A stretch of 6,637 nt of DNA from Clostridia bacterium (lineage in GTDB: Bacteria; Bacillota; Clostridia; Oscillospirales; CAG-272): the NCBI GenBank assembly GCA_017629395.1, contig JAGBXH010000045.1, positions 1-6,637 of the forward strand, written 5' to 3'. Below, in pieces: positions 5,315 to 6,637 of this stretch. Numbering within the stretch: the stretch's first letter is position 1; each line of letters starts with the position of its first letter. Position numbers and translations under genes: made by a program. Under the pieces are notes generated by a model that was not told where the DNA came from, ran no database searches, and saw only the letters and a list, made by a program, of their open reading frames with translations.

Positions 5315-6637
5315 AATCAAAAAATTGCAACAGTACTTAAGACCGTGCAAAAGCCCGGACGCTATGCGGGCGGTGAATACGGTCAGGTCATTAAGGATAA
5401 AAGCCAAGTTAAGGCAAGATTTGCCTTCTGCTTCCCCGATACCTATGAGATAGGTATGTCCAATCTGGGCGTGCGCATTCTGTATTCCAGACTCAATGCC
5501 GAGCAGGATATCTGGTGCGAGCGCAGCTATGCACCGTGGGTGGATATGCAGGAGCAGATGCAAAAATACGACATCCCGCTGTGGGCACACGAGTCGGGCG
5601 ATGCGCTGACCGAATTTGATTTCGTCGGCTTTACCTTGCAGTACGAAATGTGCTATCCCACCGTGCTGAACATGCTGGGACTTGCAAAAATTCCCATTTA
5701 CGCCAAGGACAGGGGAGAGGAGTTCCCCCTGATCATCGGCGGCGGCCCCTGCACCTACAATCCCGAGCCCGTGGCAGAATTCTTTGATCTGTTCAACATC
5801 GGTGAGGGTGAGGAGATGCTGACCGAGATCGTGCGCCTGTACGTCACCATGAAGGACGAGGGCAGCTATACCAAGGCGGCATTCTTGCGCCGCGCGGCTG
5901 CTACCATCAAGGGCGTTTACGTACCCTCGCTTTATGACGTGCAGTACAACGAGGACGGCACCATCAAGTGCTATACCCCCTTGTACGACGACGTGCCTGC
6001 CAAGGTTCAAAAGCAGATCGTCGAGGACATGGACAAGGCGTATTTTCCCGAAAAGCTGGTCATGCCCTATACCGAAACGGTACACGACCGCATTATGCTG
6101 GAGGTTGCGCGCGGATGCATCCGCGGCTGCCGCTTCTGCCAGGCGGGCATGGTGTACAGACCCGTGCGTGAAAAGACGCCGGGCACGCTGGATTGCCAGG
6201 CAAAGGCACTCTTTGAGGCAACGGGTTACGAGGAAATTTCGCTTTCCTCGCTTTCCATCAGCGATTATACCAAGGTGGAGGAGCTGACCGATAAGCTGCT
6301 TACCTGGACGGATGAGAACATGATCAACCTCTCGCTGCCCTCCCTGCGCGTGGACAGCTTTACCAAGGAGCTCATGGACAGAATCGCATCGGTGCGCTCT
6401 GGATCTTTGACCTTTGCACCCGAGGCGGGCACGCAGAGATTGCGTGACGTTATCAATAAGAACGTGACCGAAGAAGATCTCTTGCGCGCGGTCAATGTCG
6501 CGTTTGACGCAGGCAAGAGCACGGTCAAGCTGTATTTCATGCAGGGCTTGCCCACCGAAACCAATGAGGATCTGGAGGGCATTACCACGCTTGCGCACCG
6601 CGTTTGCGTGGCGTACCACCAGAACCCCAACCGCAAC
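5312..6637 (+). CDS. B12-binding-domain/radical SAM protein (TIGR03960-like), 3' end outside window
   Basis: The frame is open from the ATG to the last base and gives the first 442 residues; members of this family are longer (roughly 600 or more), so the C-terminus is missing only because the window ends. Residues 30-210 resemble the Rossmann-like B12-binding domain, with FPDTYEIGMSNLG (41-53), FTLQYEMCYPT (107-117), IGGGPC (142-147) and FNIGEGEE, but I see no DxHxxG cobalamin-ligand motif. The radical SAM domain carries CIRGCRFC, so C269, C273 and C276 should hold the [4Fe-4S] cluster that cleaves S-adenosylmethionine. FAPEAGTQRLRDVINKN and GLPTET (412-417) are further hallmarks of the family. 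The reaction is unknown. In Clostridia such genes are commonly followed by a DUF2344-type (TIGR03936) gene, RNase G and rplU; that would lie to the right. It appears to be third in the rlmB operon. Confidence 0.9.
   Translation, partial: MNQKIATVLKTVQKPGRYAGGEYGQVIKDKSQVKARFAFCFPDTYEIGMSNLGVRILYSRLNAEQDIWCERSYAPWVDMQEQMQKYDIPLWAHESGDALTEFDFVGFTLQYEMCYPTVLNMLGLAKIPIYAKDRGEEFPLIIGGGPCTYNPEPVAEFFDLFNIGEGEEMLTEIVRLYVTMKDEGSYTKAAFLRRAAATIKGVYVPSLYDVQYNEDGTIKCYTPLYDDVPAKVQKQIVEDMDKAYFPEKLVMPYTETVHDRIMLEVARGCIRGCRFCQAGMVYRPVREKTPGTLDCQAKALFEATGYEEISLSSLSISDYTKVEELTDKLLTWTDENMINLSLPSLRVDSFTKELMDRIASVRSGSLTFAPEAGTQRLRDVINKNVTEEDLLRAVNVAFDAGKSTVKLYFMQGLPTETNEDLEGITTLAHRVCVAYHQNPNRN

Noticed and set aside
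5222..6619. 465-codon open frame on the minus strand opposite the radical SAM gene
   Set aside because: The plus strand encodes a clearly conserved enzyme. The antisense frame has no recognisable motifs, and its length follows from avoidance of TTA, CTA and TCA codons in the sense gene.

Overview
The window looks like chromosomal DNA from a moderately GC-rich member of the Clostridia (Bacillota), possibly a gut or metagenomic lineage. The grounds are the strong AAGGAG-type ribosome binding sites, the exact TATAAT -10 boxes with an upstream TGn, the use of a TTG start, and a radical SAM family (TIGR03960-like) that is typical of Clostridia. The taxonomic call is inference. There are no tRNA or rRNA genes, insertion sequences, CRISPR arrays or phage genes.

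Layout: a short tail (1-101) carries a 9-bp inverted repeat that probably ends the first gene. On the minus strand, 905-102 encodes an Amidohydro_2-type TIM-barrel metal hydrolase with all expected metal ligands. A 300-bp divergent intergenic region (906-1205) holds two back-to-back promoters, each with the same extended -10 (TGCTATAAT), separated by a possible nested hairpin. On the plus strand three genes form a tight, probably single operon: rlmB, a SpoU/TrmH-type 23S rRNA 2'-O-methyltransferase (1206-2108); a 1051-residue acidic membrane protein (2144-5299, TTG start); and a B12-binding-domain/radical SAM protein that runs off the end of the window (5312-6637, first 442 residues).

The most unusual gene is the middle one. 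It is not a random hypothetical protein. Its last ~550 residues follow the plan of a P1B-type (heavy-metal) P-type ATPase: four membrane segments, a short cytoplasmic loop, two membrane segments with a proline where the CPx motif should be, a ~245-residue P/N-domain-like loop and two final segments. Every catalytic signature is degraded: DKTGT reads DAGQM, TGD reads TYD, GDGxND is gone, and the actuator domain with TGE is missing. The frame is nevertheless intact over 3.1 kb. It therefore looks like a P-type ATPase pseudoenzyme. In place of a metal-binding N-domain it carries ~400 residues of acidic low-complexity sequence built from two different tandem repeats (15-residue and 6-residue units).

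The first and third plus-strand genes belong to rRNA modification and to a radical SAM family that often sits near RNase G and ribosomal protein genes. That suggests a translation or RNA-maintenance neighbourhood, but nothing in the sequence shows a functional link between the pseudo-ATPase and its neighbours beyond likely co-transcription.
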